The position numbers were made by a program, and so were the translations under genes. From assembly GCA_019356535.1 (NCBI GenBank), contig CP037918.1, forward strand, positions 1,582,315 through 1,646,314: DNA of 64,000 bases, given 5' to 3'. Below are positions 18,324 through 26,554 of this stretch, piece after piece. Under the pieces are notes generated by a model. It had not been told where the DNA came from, searched no databases, and worked only from the letters and a program-made list of their open reading frames with translations. Origin of the DNA: Chromatiaceae bacterium (lineage in GTDB: Bacteria; Pseudomonadota; Gammaproteobacteria; Chromatiales; Chromatiaceae). Each line of letters begins with the position of its first letter. Position 1 is the first letter of the stretch.

Positions 18324-19952
18324 TCACTGGTCCAATCGGACACCATCCGGCAATTCCATGGCCATGGGATCCTGGACAACATCGACCACCCGGCAGTCGT
18401 CACACATCTTCAGCCTTTGCCTGGCTCGCTCGCTCTGGAACATCCAGTGGCCCTGCAGCGCCCGATGCATGCGGTTCACCACCGACAGGGTGGCAAACGG
18501 TTTGCCGCAACGAATGCAGTGAAACGGCTCCTCCTTGTGCAGCAGGCGGACGGCATGGCGTTTTTCGCGGTCGAAAAGCAGCCGCGGCGTAATCGAGATA
18601 GCGTCCTCGGGACAGGTGCGGGTACACATGCCACACTGCAGACAGTTCGCCTCGAGAAAGCGCAGGCCTGGCTCGTCTTCCGCAGTCTGCAACGCCTTTC
18701 CGGGACAGGCCCCCACGCAGGCACTGCAGAGGGTGCAACGCTCGCCGTCGACGAACACCGTGCCGAAAGGCGCACCGACCTCCAGAGTGGCCAGCGGCCG
18801 CGGCCGGGAAGCCTGTTCGTAAAGATGATCCAGCGCGGTGAAAAAGAGCTGTCGCTTTTCTCCAACCGGCGCGAACGAGGCAGGCTCGATCTCGGGCATG
18901 ACCTGCCCCGCCCCGTCGTCGAGCGCCTCGGCGCTCACCATGCGCAGCGCGTCGGCGGGATAGCCCAGCACCGCCAATATCTGCCGACTCATCTCGATCT
19001 GCTGCCGCAGGGCCGAAGAGACACCCTCCGACAACGCATCCGGCACCAGCACCACCACTTGTCTGGCGCCATAGCTCAGCGCGCCAAACCAGAACTCCAG
19101 CCCCCGGCTGGCCGGCTCCTCCACTTCGAAAGGAAGATAGTTGGACGGCAACGCGTTCAGCACCTCCTTCTGCTGCTCCGTCACCAGAAGGAGCACCGGG
19201 TCACTCCCGCCTGCCTCGCGGTACGCTGTCAGCAGCCGTTTCACCTGCTCCAGCGCAGTTCCCACTTTCGGCCACCGGTAGCGGATGGCGCCGGCGGGAC
19301 ATACGGTGGCGCAGATGCCACCACCCTGGCAGCGGTTGGCATCCACCTCGATAGCTTCGGCGATGGAGCGGATCGCCTCCGCCGGGCAGGCGTCGATGCA
19401 GCGGGTGCAGGCGGTCTTGCCAGCGCGCTGGTGGGCGCAGAGGGTGGGGTCGTAATCGAAGAAGCGGGGCTTCTCGAAGGTCCCCACCATCTCCTGGAGC
19501 TGTTCGGTCGCAGCCAGGAGCGACAGTTCGTCCAGCGCCGACCAGACATAACCGGCCGGAGGCATGGACTGGGTGAGCAGCGGCTTGGGACTCAGGTCCA
19601 GAATCAGGTCCACTTGTATCTGCTCGAAATTGGGCTTGCCGGACGTGCCCAGCTTCAGGGTGAACTGCCCCAGGTGTCCTTCGATGGCGATCGGGCGCCC
19701 GCCGAGCGGCACCACTGGCACCCCGGGTTCCTCGATCCCTTCGGTGAGAATCAGCAGGGGCTTGAGGCGACCGTGGAGCCTGGGCGCGAACTCCAGGGCC
19801 TCCATGCCGCCGATGACGGCCACGCGCCCCTCGGAGGTGTAGCGCAACATCGGCACAGGATCGACCTGAACCGCGGCCATGGCCTCCAACGCCTGTTCCC
19901 TCGCCCGCTGGTTGCGGGCAGCGGCTGCATCGTTCACCACTTCACTCATCAT
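18324..19952 (-). CDS. 4Fe-4S ferredoxin-like protein of the formate dehydrogenase operon
   Basis: 542 residues with two dicluster ferredoxin modules and a terminal zinc-ribbon-like part. Module 1 (~172-220) shows CTRCIDACP and CQGGGICATVCP with a leading C172; module 2 (~415-465) shows CTLCSACVGACP and CLQCGMCTRTCP. Between them a ~190-residue segment (VLLLVTEQQ..., GARQVVVLVPDAL) resembles a Rossmann-type or HdrD/MvhD-like region. The C-terminus has CIRCGKPF...CDDCR. No signal peptide, so cytoplasmic. The start overlaps the DUF3306 stop (ATGA). Homologues accompany fdh operons, and a role in maturation or cytoplasmic electron supply is plausible but unproven. Confidence 0.88.
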   Translation of the reverse strand: MMSEVVNDAAAARNQRAREQALEAMAAVQVDPVPMLRYTSEGRVAVIGGMEALEFAPRLHGRLKPLLILTEGIEEPGVPVVPLGGRPIAIEGHLGQFTLKLGTSGKPNFEQIQVDLILDLSPKPLLTQSMPPAGYVWSALDELSLLAATEQLQEMVGTFEKPRFFDYDPTLCAHQRAGKTACTRCIDACPAEAIRSIAEAIEVDANRCQGGGICATVCPAGAIRYRWPKVGTALEQVKRLLTAYREAGGSDPVLLLVTEQQKEVLNALPSNYLPFEVEEPASRGLEFWFGALSYGARQVVVLVPDALSEGVSSALRQQIEMSRQILAVLGYPADALRMVSAEALDDGAGQVMPEIEPASFAPVGEKRQLFFTALDHLYEQASRPRPLATLEVGAPFGTVFVDGERCTLCSACVGACPGKALQTAEDEPGLRFLEANCLQCGMCTRTCPEDAISITPRLLFDREKRHAVRLLHKEEPFHCIRCGKPFATLSVVNRMHRALQGHWMFQSERARQRLKMCDDCRVVDVVQDPMAMELPDGVRLDQ

Positions 19953-20452
19953 CCAACCTCTTCATCTTCGTTTTCGTCATCGGCAACATCCGCCCCCGGA
20001 TCCCGCTCTCCCGGCTCGCTCGGCGGGGCCGCCGCGACCTCCTGCGATTCCGACTCGAGCGCCTCCGCCATGTGGTCCATGCGGCGGCGCATCTCCTCTG
20101 TCACCAGGTCGCCGAGCGCGGCGAAATTGCGGAAATCCTCATCGTAATCATCCAGGCCGTCGCACAGATTGAAGGAGGAGCTGTGAAAGAGCTTGCGCAG
20201 CGCCGCCTTGCGCAGCGCCTCGCTTACGGAGGGCGAGAGAAAGCCGCTGTAGTCCGACTCCTCGGTCAGCGATTCAAGAGGCGGCATGTCCTCGTCGCTG
20301 GGCAGCGACTCTTCCTGCGCTGCGGGAGCGACTGGGGCCGGCGGAGCGGTGTCCACCTCGCTCTCGCGGCCGAGCTTGCGGCGCGACCAGCGGCTCAGAA
20401 AGGACTCCTGCGACACCTCCTGATCGGGGGAAGAAAAGTGCGACTTCTTCAT
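19949..20452 (-). CDS. DUF3306 domain-containing protein
   Basis: 167 residues from ATG 20452, overlapping the DUF3305 stop by ATGA. The N-terminal motif ESFLSRWSRRKLG is diagnostic of DUF3306. The middle is acidic and low-complexity (PAAQEESLPSDEDMPPLESL), then comes a conserved GFLSPSVSEALRKAALRKLFH...FNLCDGLDDYDEDF. The acidic C-terminus ends in DENEDEEVG. It is probably cytoplasmic. The family is nearly always encoded beside formate dehydrogenase genes; its biochemical role is unknown. Confidence 0.9.
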   Translation of the reverse strand: MKKSHFSSPDQEVSQESFLSRWSRRKLGRESEVDTAPPAPVAPAAQEESLPSDEDMPPLESLTEESDYSGFLSPSVSEALRKAALRKLFHSSSFNLCDGLDDYDEDFRNFAALGDLVTEEMRRRMDHMAEALESESQEVAAAPPSEPGERDPGADVADDENEDEEVG

Positions 20453-20970
20453 TCCGGGCACCCTCCTTCCGGCGCCCAGTGTTTCAGCTTGCGCTTGTAC
20501 TTGCGCTCGGGCACATAGCGAGCCAGCACAAAGGCCTCGCACCAGCGGTAGATTTCGGGGGGAATGTCCACGGCGTAGATGGTATCCCCCGCCTCGAGAT
20601 AGGCATGGGCCTCGTCGAAGCTCAGGCCGACCAGCAGAGGGACCGGCACCTCATCTTCATCGGGACGGGCCACCACGTAACAGCGGGGCGTGCGCGTCAT
20701 CAGATTGTGGTAGTAGCTCTCGCACTCGTCCGCATACAGGCGGAGCACGAACCCGCTATAGAGATACTGGGTCGACTGATCGTCCTCGTGGATCTTCACC
20801 CGCCCGGCAGCGGCGGCAGACAGCGAGCCGGCTTCACCGGCCGTGATGCCGACCGCCTCCCACTGCTCGTCGATCCACGGGTTGGAGGAGCATCTGCGCT
20901 CCATGATCACCGAGACGGGATATTCGTCGGGAAGCGTCTGCACCACCTCACCGACCGTGACCTTCGACAT
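20449..20970 (-). CDS. DUF3305 domain-containing protein, first gene of fdh operon
   Basis: 173 residues from ATG 20970 with GGAGG upstream; the longer in-frame extension runs through the promoter and is not translated. The family signature is YPVSVIMERR followed by NPWIDEQWEAVGI and SGFVLRLYADECESYYHNLM, ending in a basic tail RYVPERKYKRK. No known enzymatic motif. It is always linked to formate dehydrogenase clusters and is the first gene of this eight-gene minus-strand operon, ~27 nt downstream of the predicted sigma-54 start point. Confidence 0.9.
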   Translation of the reverse strand: MSKVTVGEVVQTLPDEYPVSVIMERRCSSNPWIDEQWEAVGITAGEAGSLSAAAAGRVKIHEDDQSTQYLYSGFVLRLYADECESYYHNLMTRTPRCYVVARPDEDEVPVPLLVGLSFDEAHAYLEAGDTIYAVDIPPEIYRWCEAFVLARYVPERKYKRKLKHWAPEGGCPE

Positions 20971-21005
20971 CGCATTACCTCCGCACAACCGTGTAGTGCC
21001 GAAGT

Positions 21006-21024
21006 AAAGCAAGTTGCGCACCAA
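21006..21024 (-). promoter_or_regulatory. Sigma-54 promoter of the fdh operon
   Basis: On the minus strand TTGGTGCGCAACTTGCTTT has GG and GC with exactly 10 bases between, as in the TGGCAC-N5-TTGC consensus. The expected start point (~12 nt past GC) is near 20998, giving a ~27-nt leader with GGAGG before the ATG at 20970. Confidence 0.75.
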
Positions 21025-21095
21025 CCCGGCACACCATCTCTTCAATACAGACGAAGTACGGCATCGGCAGAAGCGGCAAAAGCTCCCGGAAGGGA

Positions 21096-21182
21096 AAAAT
21101 GGGACAAATTGTTCCTTGGATAACCCCAACAATGGGACAGATGGAAACAGTCCGCCCCGCTTTGTCCCATGTGGACGTTTCG
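21096..21182. promoter_or_regulatory. Enhancer-like cluster of three TGTCCC motifs
   Basis: GGGACA occurs at 21101-21106 and 21134-21139, and its complement TGTCCC at 21163-21168, spaced 33 and 29 bp. The first is in a near-perfect palindrome GGGACAA-N-TTGTTCC; the third sits in GTCC-CATGT-GGAC. The cluster is ~90-160 bp upstream of the fdh promoter and ~140-205 bp upstream of the moaA promoter, normal enhancer distances for an NtrC-type activator. The same core recurs before tupA. Confidence 0.6.
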
Positions 21183-21304
21183 CAAAGAGGGCTTCCCTGC
21201 AACTTTATAAGAGCAGGCAAAGTCGGGTTGCGATCCGGCCCCGTCACCAAAATCAATGACATGTCGTCATCGACTTAGCCGCACATCCCTGTACGGAGCG
21301 ACGG

Positions 21305-21321
21305 CGGCATAAATGTTGCTT
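21305..21321 (+). promoter_or_regulatory. Sigma-54 promoter of moaA-fdhD
   Basis: CGGCATAAATGTTGCTT has GG at 21306-21307 and GC at 21318-21319, the exact -24/-12 spacing, with the full TTGC half. The start point should be near 21331, leaving a ~33-nt leader with GAGGAG before the ATG at 21364. Confidence 0.7.
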
Positions 21322-21363
21322 GACCTCGTGACACATCAGAACGCTGGCGTCACGAGGAGCTTC

Positions 21364-22368
21364 ATGAATACATCCCAGCCCGCTTCGCTCATCGACCGTT
21401 TCGGACGCAAAGTGACCTACCTGCGGATGTCGGTGACCGACCGTTGTGATCTGCGCTGCATCTACTGCATGTCGGAAAAGATGCAGTTCGTGCCCCGCAA
21501 CCAACTGCTCACTCTGGAGGAGCTCATACGAGTGGGGAGGGCCTTCGTGCAGCTCGGCGTGCGCAAGATTCGCATCACCGGCGGCGAGCCGCTGACGCGA
21601 CGCAATATCCTTTCGGTATTTGAAGCACTGGGGCAAGAGCCGGGGCTGGATGATCTCACCCTCACCACCAACGCCACCCTTCTGCCCCGTTACGCCCGCG
21701 CGCTCAAAGAAGCTGGCGTGACGCGCATCAACATCAGTCTGGACAGTCTGAGGCCAGAGCGCTTCCGGCACATCACGCGGGTCGGCGAGCTGGAGAAGAC
21801 CCTGGCCGGCATCGATGCTGCGCTCGAAGCGGGCTTCCAGCGTGTCAAGCTCAACGCCGTGGTACTGAAAAACCGCAATCACGACGAAGTGCTGGAACTG
21901 ACCGAGTTTGCCGCCAGCCGGGGCATGGACATCAGCTTCATCGAGGAGATGCCCCTGGGCGTCATCGAGGAGCACGACCGCGCCGAGGCCTTCTATTCCA
22001 GCGACGAGATCCTGGCCGACCTGCGCCGCAAGTACGAGCTGGTGCCCACCACCGAATCGACGGGAGGCCCCTCGCGCTACTATCACCTGCCCCACAGCGG
22101 TACGCGGGTGGGTTTCATCTCGCCCCATAGCCACAATTTCTGCGCCCAGTGCAACCGCGTCCGCCTCACGGCCGAGGGACGGCTGCTGCTCTGCCTCGGG
22201 CAAGAGCATTCGGTCGATCTACGCCACGTGCTGCGGACCCAGCCGCTTGACGACGAAGCCCTGAAGGAGGCCATCGTCAACGCCATGGATATCAAGCCGA
22301 AAGGACACGATTTCGACCTCTCGGCCAAACCGGTGCTGCTCCGCCACATGAACATGACGGGAGGGTGA
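21364..22368 (+). CDS. moaA: GTP 3',8-cyclase MoaA
   Basis: 334 residues. Radical-SAM enzyme that starts molybdopterin synthesis by rearranging GTP. The N-terminal cluster motif is CDLRCIYC (CX3CX2C), then KIRITGGEPLTR and ISLDSL. The second cluster site at the C-terminus is FCAQCNRVRL plus C in LLLCLGQ, and the chain ends in the family's Gly-Gly (MTGG). ATG 21364 has GAGGAG upstream; the longer frame from 21313 would start inside the sigma-54 promoter. It is divergent from the fdh operon and followed 3 bp later by fdhD. Confidence 0.97.
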   Translation: MNTSQPASLIDRFGRKVTYLRMSVTDRCDLRCIYCMSEKMQFVPRNQLLTLEELIRVGRAFVQLGVRKIRITGGEPLTRRNILSVFEALGQEPGLDDLTLTTNATLLPRYARALKEAGVTRINISLDSLRPERFRHITRVGELEKTLAGIDAALEAGFQRVKLNAVVLKNRNHDEVLELTEFAASRGMDISFIEEMPLGVIEEHDRAEAFYSSDEILADLRRKYELVPTTESTGGPSRYYHLPHSGTRVGFISPHSHNFCAQCNRVRLTAEGRLLLCLGQEHSVDLRHVLRTQPLDDEALKEAIVNAMDIKPKGHDFDLSAKPVLLRHMNMTGG

Positions 22369-22371
22369 ACC

Positions 22372-23223
22372 ATGCCTGCCAAACCCAGCCTTCCTGAGCT
22401 TACCAACGCCGGCCTGGACGCCGCCGCCGCGGTGGTGGCGGTGGACGAGCTGGGGCGAGAACGGCAGGGCCACGTGGCCGCCGAACGTCCTCTTACCCTG
22501 TATCTTGACAAGCGAGAACTGGTCACGCTCATGACGCTGGGCACTTGCCCAGAGCTTCTCGTGCTGGGGTGGCTGCGCAACCAGCGCATGATCCAGTCGA
22601 TAGAGGAGATCAAGGCGGTCCAGGTGGACTGGGAGACCGAGTCGGCGGCGGTGACCACCTGGCAGGGTGTACGGGGACTCGAGGAGAAACTGTCACGCCG
22701 CACTGTCACCTCGGGGTGCGGCCAGGGCACCGTATTCGGCAGCATCATGGACGACCTCGAGAAAATCACGCTACCCGAGGTGACCATCGCCCAATCCCAC
22801 ATTTACCGCCTGCTGAGAGTCCTCAGCCAATACAACGAAGTCTACCGGCGCGCCGGCGCAGTACATGGCTGCGCCCTCTGCGAGGGCGATGAGATACGCC
22901 TCTTCGTGGAGGATGTCGGACGCCACAACGCGGTGGACGCCATTGCCGGCCATATGTGGCTCCATAACATCCAGGGCCACGACAAGATTTTTTACACCAC
23001 CGGGCGCCTCACCTCCGAAATGGTGATCAAGGTGGCTCAGATGGGCGTCCCGGTACTGCTCTCCCGTTCGGGCGTCACCCAGATGGGCCTGGAACTGGCC
23101 CGCCGGGTGGGAGTGATTCTCATCGCCCGCGCCAAGGGAGAGCACTTTCTCATCTACAACGGCGCGGAGAGGGTGGTCCTCGACGCCATGCCCTCACCAA
23201 AAAATGCAGCGGCAAGAAGATGA
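22372..23223 (+). CDS. fdhD: Formate dehydrogenase accessory sulfurtransferase FdhD
   Basis: 283 residues. FdhD passes sulfur from a cysteine desulfurase to the pterin-bound metal of formate dehydrogenase, which is needed for activity. Visible motifs are AAERPLTLYLDKRELVTLMTLG, the active-site loop RRTVTSGCGQGTVF, EVYRRAGAVHGCALC and FVEDVGRHNAVDAIAG followed by TTGRLTSEMV. The usual CxxC of the loop is reduced to one Cys (C116), whereas C167 and C170 form a CALC pair where most members have small residues. It is probably in one transcript with moaA and the HTH regulator. Confidence 0.95.
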   Translation: MPAKPSLPELTNAGLDAAAAVVAVDELGRERQGHVAAERPLTLYLDKRELVTLMTLGTCPELLVLGWLRNQRMIQSIEEIKAVQVDWETESAAVTTWQGVRGLEEKLSRRTVTSGCGQGTVFGSIMDDLEKITLPEVTIAQSHIYRLLRVLSQYNEVYRRAGAVHGCALCEGDEIRLFVEDVGRHNAVDAIAGHMWLHNIQGHDKIFYTTGRLTSEMVIKVAQMGVPVLLSRSGVTQMGLELARRVGVILIARAKGEHFLIYNGAERVVLDAMPSPKNAAARR

Positions 23224-23238
23224 CGAGTGCAGGCAGTG

Positions 23239-24129
23239 ATGAACGATGAACGGCCGTTCATGAGTGTCAAGCAGGTAGCGGAATACCTGCAGCTCAACGA
23301 GAAGAAGATCTACACCCTGGTGCATGAAGGCACCATCCCCGCCACAAAGATCACCGGCAAGTGGATGTTCCCCCGTGAGCTGGTGGACCGCTGGATGCTC
23401 GACTCCGCCCACGGCGGGCTGCTCAACGATCGACTGGTGATCGCCGGCAGTGACGATCCCCTGCTCTACCGGCTGGTGATCACCCTTGCCCAGGAGATGG
23501 GAGCCCGTACCCTCATCACCTACACCCCCACCGGCACGCGCATGGGGCTCGAGCTGCTCCAGTCCGGCCGCGCCGATCTGTGCGGACTTCACTGGGGGCC
23601 GGACAACGAGAGCCACACCCGTCATCCGGCACTGCTGCGCCAGTACGACGGCCACCACCGATGGATTCTCATCCACGCCTTCCGGCGGGAGCAAGGCATC
23701 ATGCTGCGCGACGAACAGCTGGCCACCGCCGATCCCGCCATACTCTTTCAGCGCGATCTTCGCTGGGCCTTGCGCCAGAGCGGTGCCGGCGCGCAACGCT
23801 ACTTTCTCGAGGTGTTGTGCAAACACGGCCTGAACGCCGATCAGCTCAACAGCACCCTCACCGCGTGTTCCGAGCGCGACGCCGCCGCAGCGGTCACCAT
23901 GGGGCTGGCCGACGCCGCCCCGGGCGCACGCGCCGCCGCCAGGGAGCACGGTCTGGCTTTCGTTCCGCTTGGCTGGGAGTCCTTCGACCTGGCGATGCCC
24001 AAGGAGATCTGGTTCCGCCGCCTGGTACAGCAGTTGCTGCAGCGCCTCAAGTCTGGAGACAGCCTGGCGATGGCCGAGCGGCTCGGCGGCTACGACCTCT
24101 CGCGTACCGGCGAACTGCGGCAAGGGTAA
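23239..24129 (+). CDS. HTH (excisionase-type) regulator with periplasmic-binding-protein-like domain
   Basis: About 296 residues. Residues ~8-58 (FMSVKQVAEYLQLNEKKIYTLVHEGTIPATKITGKWMFPRELVDRWM) are an excisionase/MerR-like DNA-binding domain. The rest (LVIAGSDDPLLYRLVITLAQEMG, TPTGTRMGLELLQSGRADLCGLHW, FEVL-type C-lobe) matches the PBP-like domain found fused to such HTHs. That fold is related to ModA/TupA receptors, so it may sense molybdate, tungstate or a related anion. ATG 23239 has AGG upstream; GTG 23227 is an alternative. The position after moaA-fdhD suggests control of the fdh/tup regulon. Ligand and targets are inference. Confidence 0.85.
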   Translation: MNDERPFMSVKQVAEYLQLNEKKIYTLVHEGTIPATKITGKWMFPRELVDRWMLDSAHGGLLNDRLVIAGSDDPLLYRLVITLAQEMGARTLITYTPTGTRMGLELLQSGRADLCGLHWGPDNESHTRHPALLRQYDGHHRWILIHAFRREQGIMLRDEQLATADPAILFQRDLRWALRQSGAGAQRYFLEVLCKHGLNADQLNSTLTACSERDAAAAVTMGLADAAPGARAAAREHGLAFVPLGWESFDLAMPKEIWFRRLVQQLLQRLKSGDSLAMAERLGGYDLSRTGELRQG

Positions 24130-24131
24130 GA

Positions 24132-24230
24132 GCCGTTCGCAGCGAGGACGCCGCTCCTACCTGAAGAGGCCCCGTCCTCGGACCGAACCGTTCGCGGCGG
24201 GACACCGCTTGGCTCTCGGGAGAGCGGTGA
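24132..24230. repeat. Two REP-like units in the convergent gap
   Basis: On the minus strand GTAGGAGCGGCGTCCTCG (ending GCTGCGAA) and a related copy containing AAGCGGTGTCCCGCCGCGAA lie in the same orientation, about 50 bp apart. They resemble Pseudomonas-type REP elements, with a GTAGGAGCGG head and a GCGAA end. The region separates the convergent HTH regulator and kinase genes. Confidence 0.4.
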
Positions 24231-24268
24231 AACATCCGGGTCAGCGCTTTTCGGCTGTGCCGAGACCT

Positions 24269-26395
24269 TCAACCAGCGCCATGCCGCTCCATCGAGTGGA
24301 GCTGCTCCGCCAGCGCCTCTTCATCGGTGACCATGCGCGCGTCACTCAGCAGCCAGACAGAAAAACAGGCCCCCTCCCCTAACTTGGAGCGGACCGTGAT
24401 GTTGCCGCCGTAATGGCGCACCAGCCCGTAGCTGACCGACAGCCCCAGCCCGGTCCCCTCGCCCTCACGCCGGGTAGTGAAGAAGGGGTTGAACAGCCGG
24501 TCGATCTGCCCGGGCTCTATTCCCGAGCCGTTGTCCTGCACATGGATAACGCACCCTTTCTGCTCCCACTCCTCGGTGGTGATGACTATCCTGCCGCCCG
24601 TTTCAGGCAAGGCATGCACCGCATTGGTAACCAGATTGACCAGCACCTGCTGCAGCTCATGCGCGTTGAACTGCACCAGCGGCACGGTATCGAGCTTGAG
24701 CTCGATCTCGAAGTCCCGCTTCTTGCGCAGGTGCCGCACCAACGGCAGGGTACGGCGCACGATTTCGTTCACGTCGATCTGCTCGGCTTCGCCGGAAGGC
24801 TGATCCTGACGCGCGTACTGCAGCAGCCTGTCGATGATCTTCTTGATCCGGTAGATCTGCTCGATGATGAGGTCGATCTCCGCCTGCACCGGCCTGGCCG
24901 CCTCGCCCAACTCCTCTACCAGCAGGTCCAGATTGCCCAGCATGACCGCCGTGGGGTTGTTGATTTCATGCGCCACGCCAGCGGTCAGCTCGCCCAGCGC
25001 TGCAAGCTTCTCGGCCACCACAAGCTGCTGGCGGGTTTCGCGCAACAGGCGGATGGTCTGTTGCAGCTCCCGATTCTTCTTTTCCAGCTCCGCGGTCCGT
25101 TCCCGCACCTTGTCTTCGAGCCGCTCCGCCCACTCGCTGATCTGCCGGTTACGCTCCTGGAGCAGTGCCAGCATGGCGTCGAACTCTCTGGCCAGCTCAC
25201 CGATCTCGTCGGTCGCCTCAACCTGTGGCATGCGGGTGGGACGCCCCGACCTCACCGAGCGCACCACGGCACTCATCATCTCCAGGGGACGGAAGATCGA
25301 TTTTGCGCCTTTGATGGAGATGACGGCGGTAAGCGCCATCAGCGCCAGAAAGAAGAGCACCAGCACCACAAACGCCTGCCACAGCGCACGGCGGAAAGGC
25401 GCCTCCAGAAAACCAGCGTAGAGCATCCCCACACGGTTGCCATCTACATCCAGAATGGGTTCGTAAGAGGAGATGTACCAGTCGTTGACCACGAAGGCTT
25501 GATCGATCCAGATCTTGCCCTGATCGAGCACCCGGGCGCGCACTTCGTTGGAGACGCGAGTGCCCAACGCCCGCTCGCCCGGCCCCAGCGGCACGTTGGT
25601 GGAGATGCGCACATCGTCCAGAAAAACGGTCACCGTGCCGATACTCCCCTCCGGAAGGCTGCCGGGGCCGTATACGAGATCACGGATGGTGTCCACCAAG
25701 GCAAAGTTACCGTTGAGCAGCACGCCACCGTCGAGCACGCCGATGACCTTCCCCCTGTTGTTGCGCACCGGGTAGAGCGCGCGAATCACCATGCCGCGGT
25801 CCTCCACCTTGCGGTCGCTGGGACGGGCGCGGGGCGTCTCCAGAAGCGGCATGCGGACCTGCTCTGCCAATTTCGGCGACTCCCTTTCCAGATCATGGCG
25901 ACTGAAGATCTCCACGCCCACCCTAGCCTCGCCATTGAGCGCCGCCTCCAGCGCCGACGAGTGGCGAGCCGATCCCTTCCGCTCCTGTCGACTGGAATAG
26001 AGAATGCGGCCGTTGCCATCCACCAGATTGAGAAAAGAGAATCCCGCCGTGTCACGCAACGCTTGCAGCTGGGCGCGAAGCGCCTCCCGCCGTCCCGCCT
26101 CGAGCGTGGTTCTGAAAGCGTAGGACTCGCCCAGACGCGCCAGCTCGCCGAGATAATCCTGACGGATACGGCGAAAGACGTCGTGGGCCACCGAAAGATC
26201 GGTGGTTACCTTCATGAAGAGTTGCTGGTACGAAAAATGGCTGCCCCAGTAAAGCGCCGCCAGCAGCGCCACCGGCATCACCAGCAGGATGGGAAAAAGC
26301 GTCAGCGCCAGCAGCTTGTAGCGGACCGTGTTGCGAATGGCGCCGATCAGTTTTTTCAGGGGAGCGACTAATTCCACTTCGTCAGAGCTCGCCAA
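24269..26395 (-). CDS. Sensor histidine kinase (NtrB-like partner of the sigma-54 activator)
   Basis: 708 residues. A basic N-terminus is followed by TM1 (~28-50), a ~280-residue extracytoplasmic Cache-like sensor (DLSVAHDVFRRIRQDYLGELARLGES, then a second lobe with GTVTVFLDDVRISTNVP), TM2 (~335-357), HAMP (~360-410) and a coiled coil. HisKA has GELTAGVAHEINNPTAVMLGNLDLL with the phospho-accepting His. HATPase_c has NLVTNAVHAL, DNGSGI and GTGLGLSV. The listed start is a TTG; a GTG at 26377 is an alternative. The activator gene lies 160 bp upstream on the same strand. The signal sensed is unknown; formate or an electron-acceptor cue is possible. Confidence 0.92.
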   Translation of the reverse strand: MASSDEVELVAPLKKLIGAIRNTVRYKLLALTLFPILLVMPVALLAALYWGSHFSYQQLFMKVTTDLSVAHDVFRRIRQDYLGELARLGESYAFRTTLEAGRREALRAQLQALRDTAGFSFLNLVDGNGRILYSSRQERKGSARHSSALEAALNGEARVGVEIFSRHDLERESPKLAEQVRMPLLETPRARPSDRKVEDRGMVIRALYPVRNNRGKVIGVLDGGVLLNGNFALVDTIRDLVYGPGSLPEGSIGTVTVFLDDVRISTNVPLGPGERALGTRVSNEVRARVLDQGKIWIDQAFVVNDWYISSYEPILDVDGNRVGMLYAGFLEAPFRRALWQAFVVLVLFFLALMALTAVISIKGAKSIFRPLEMMSAVVRSVRSGRPTRMPQVEATDEIGELAREFDAMLALLQERNRQISEWAERLEDKVRERTAELEKKNRELQQTIRLLRETRQQLVVAEKLAALGELTAGVAHEINNPTAVMLGNLDLLVEELGEAARPVQAEIDLIIEQIYRIKKIIDRLLQYARQDQPSGEAEQIDVNEIVRRTLPLVRHLRKKRDFEIELKLDTVPLVQFNAHELQQVLVNLVTNAVHALPETGGRIVITTEEWEQKGCVIHVQDNGSGIEPGQIDRLFNPFFTTRREGEGTGLGLSVSYGLVRHYGGNITVRSKLGEGACFSVWLLSDARMVTDEEALAEQLHSMERHGAG

Positions 26396-26554
26396 AGCGC
26401 AACTCAGGCGCTCGATCCAGATGCGCCCCGGAGCGGACCGGGCGGGACCGGACGCCCCATGATCTCGGCATCACCACTTCCGGGCAACCGTCCGGATCCC
26501 ACCATCCCCGGAGGCAACGCCGCCATGGGGAAGCGCACAGCGCATCGAGGCCAG

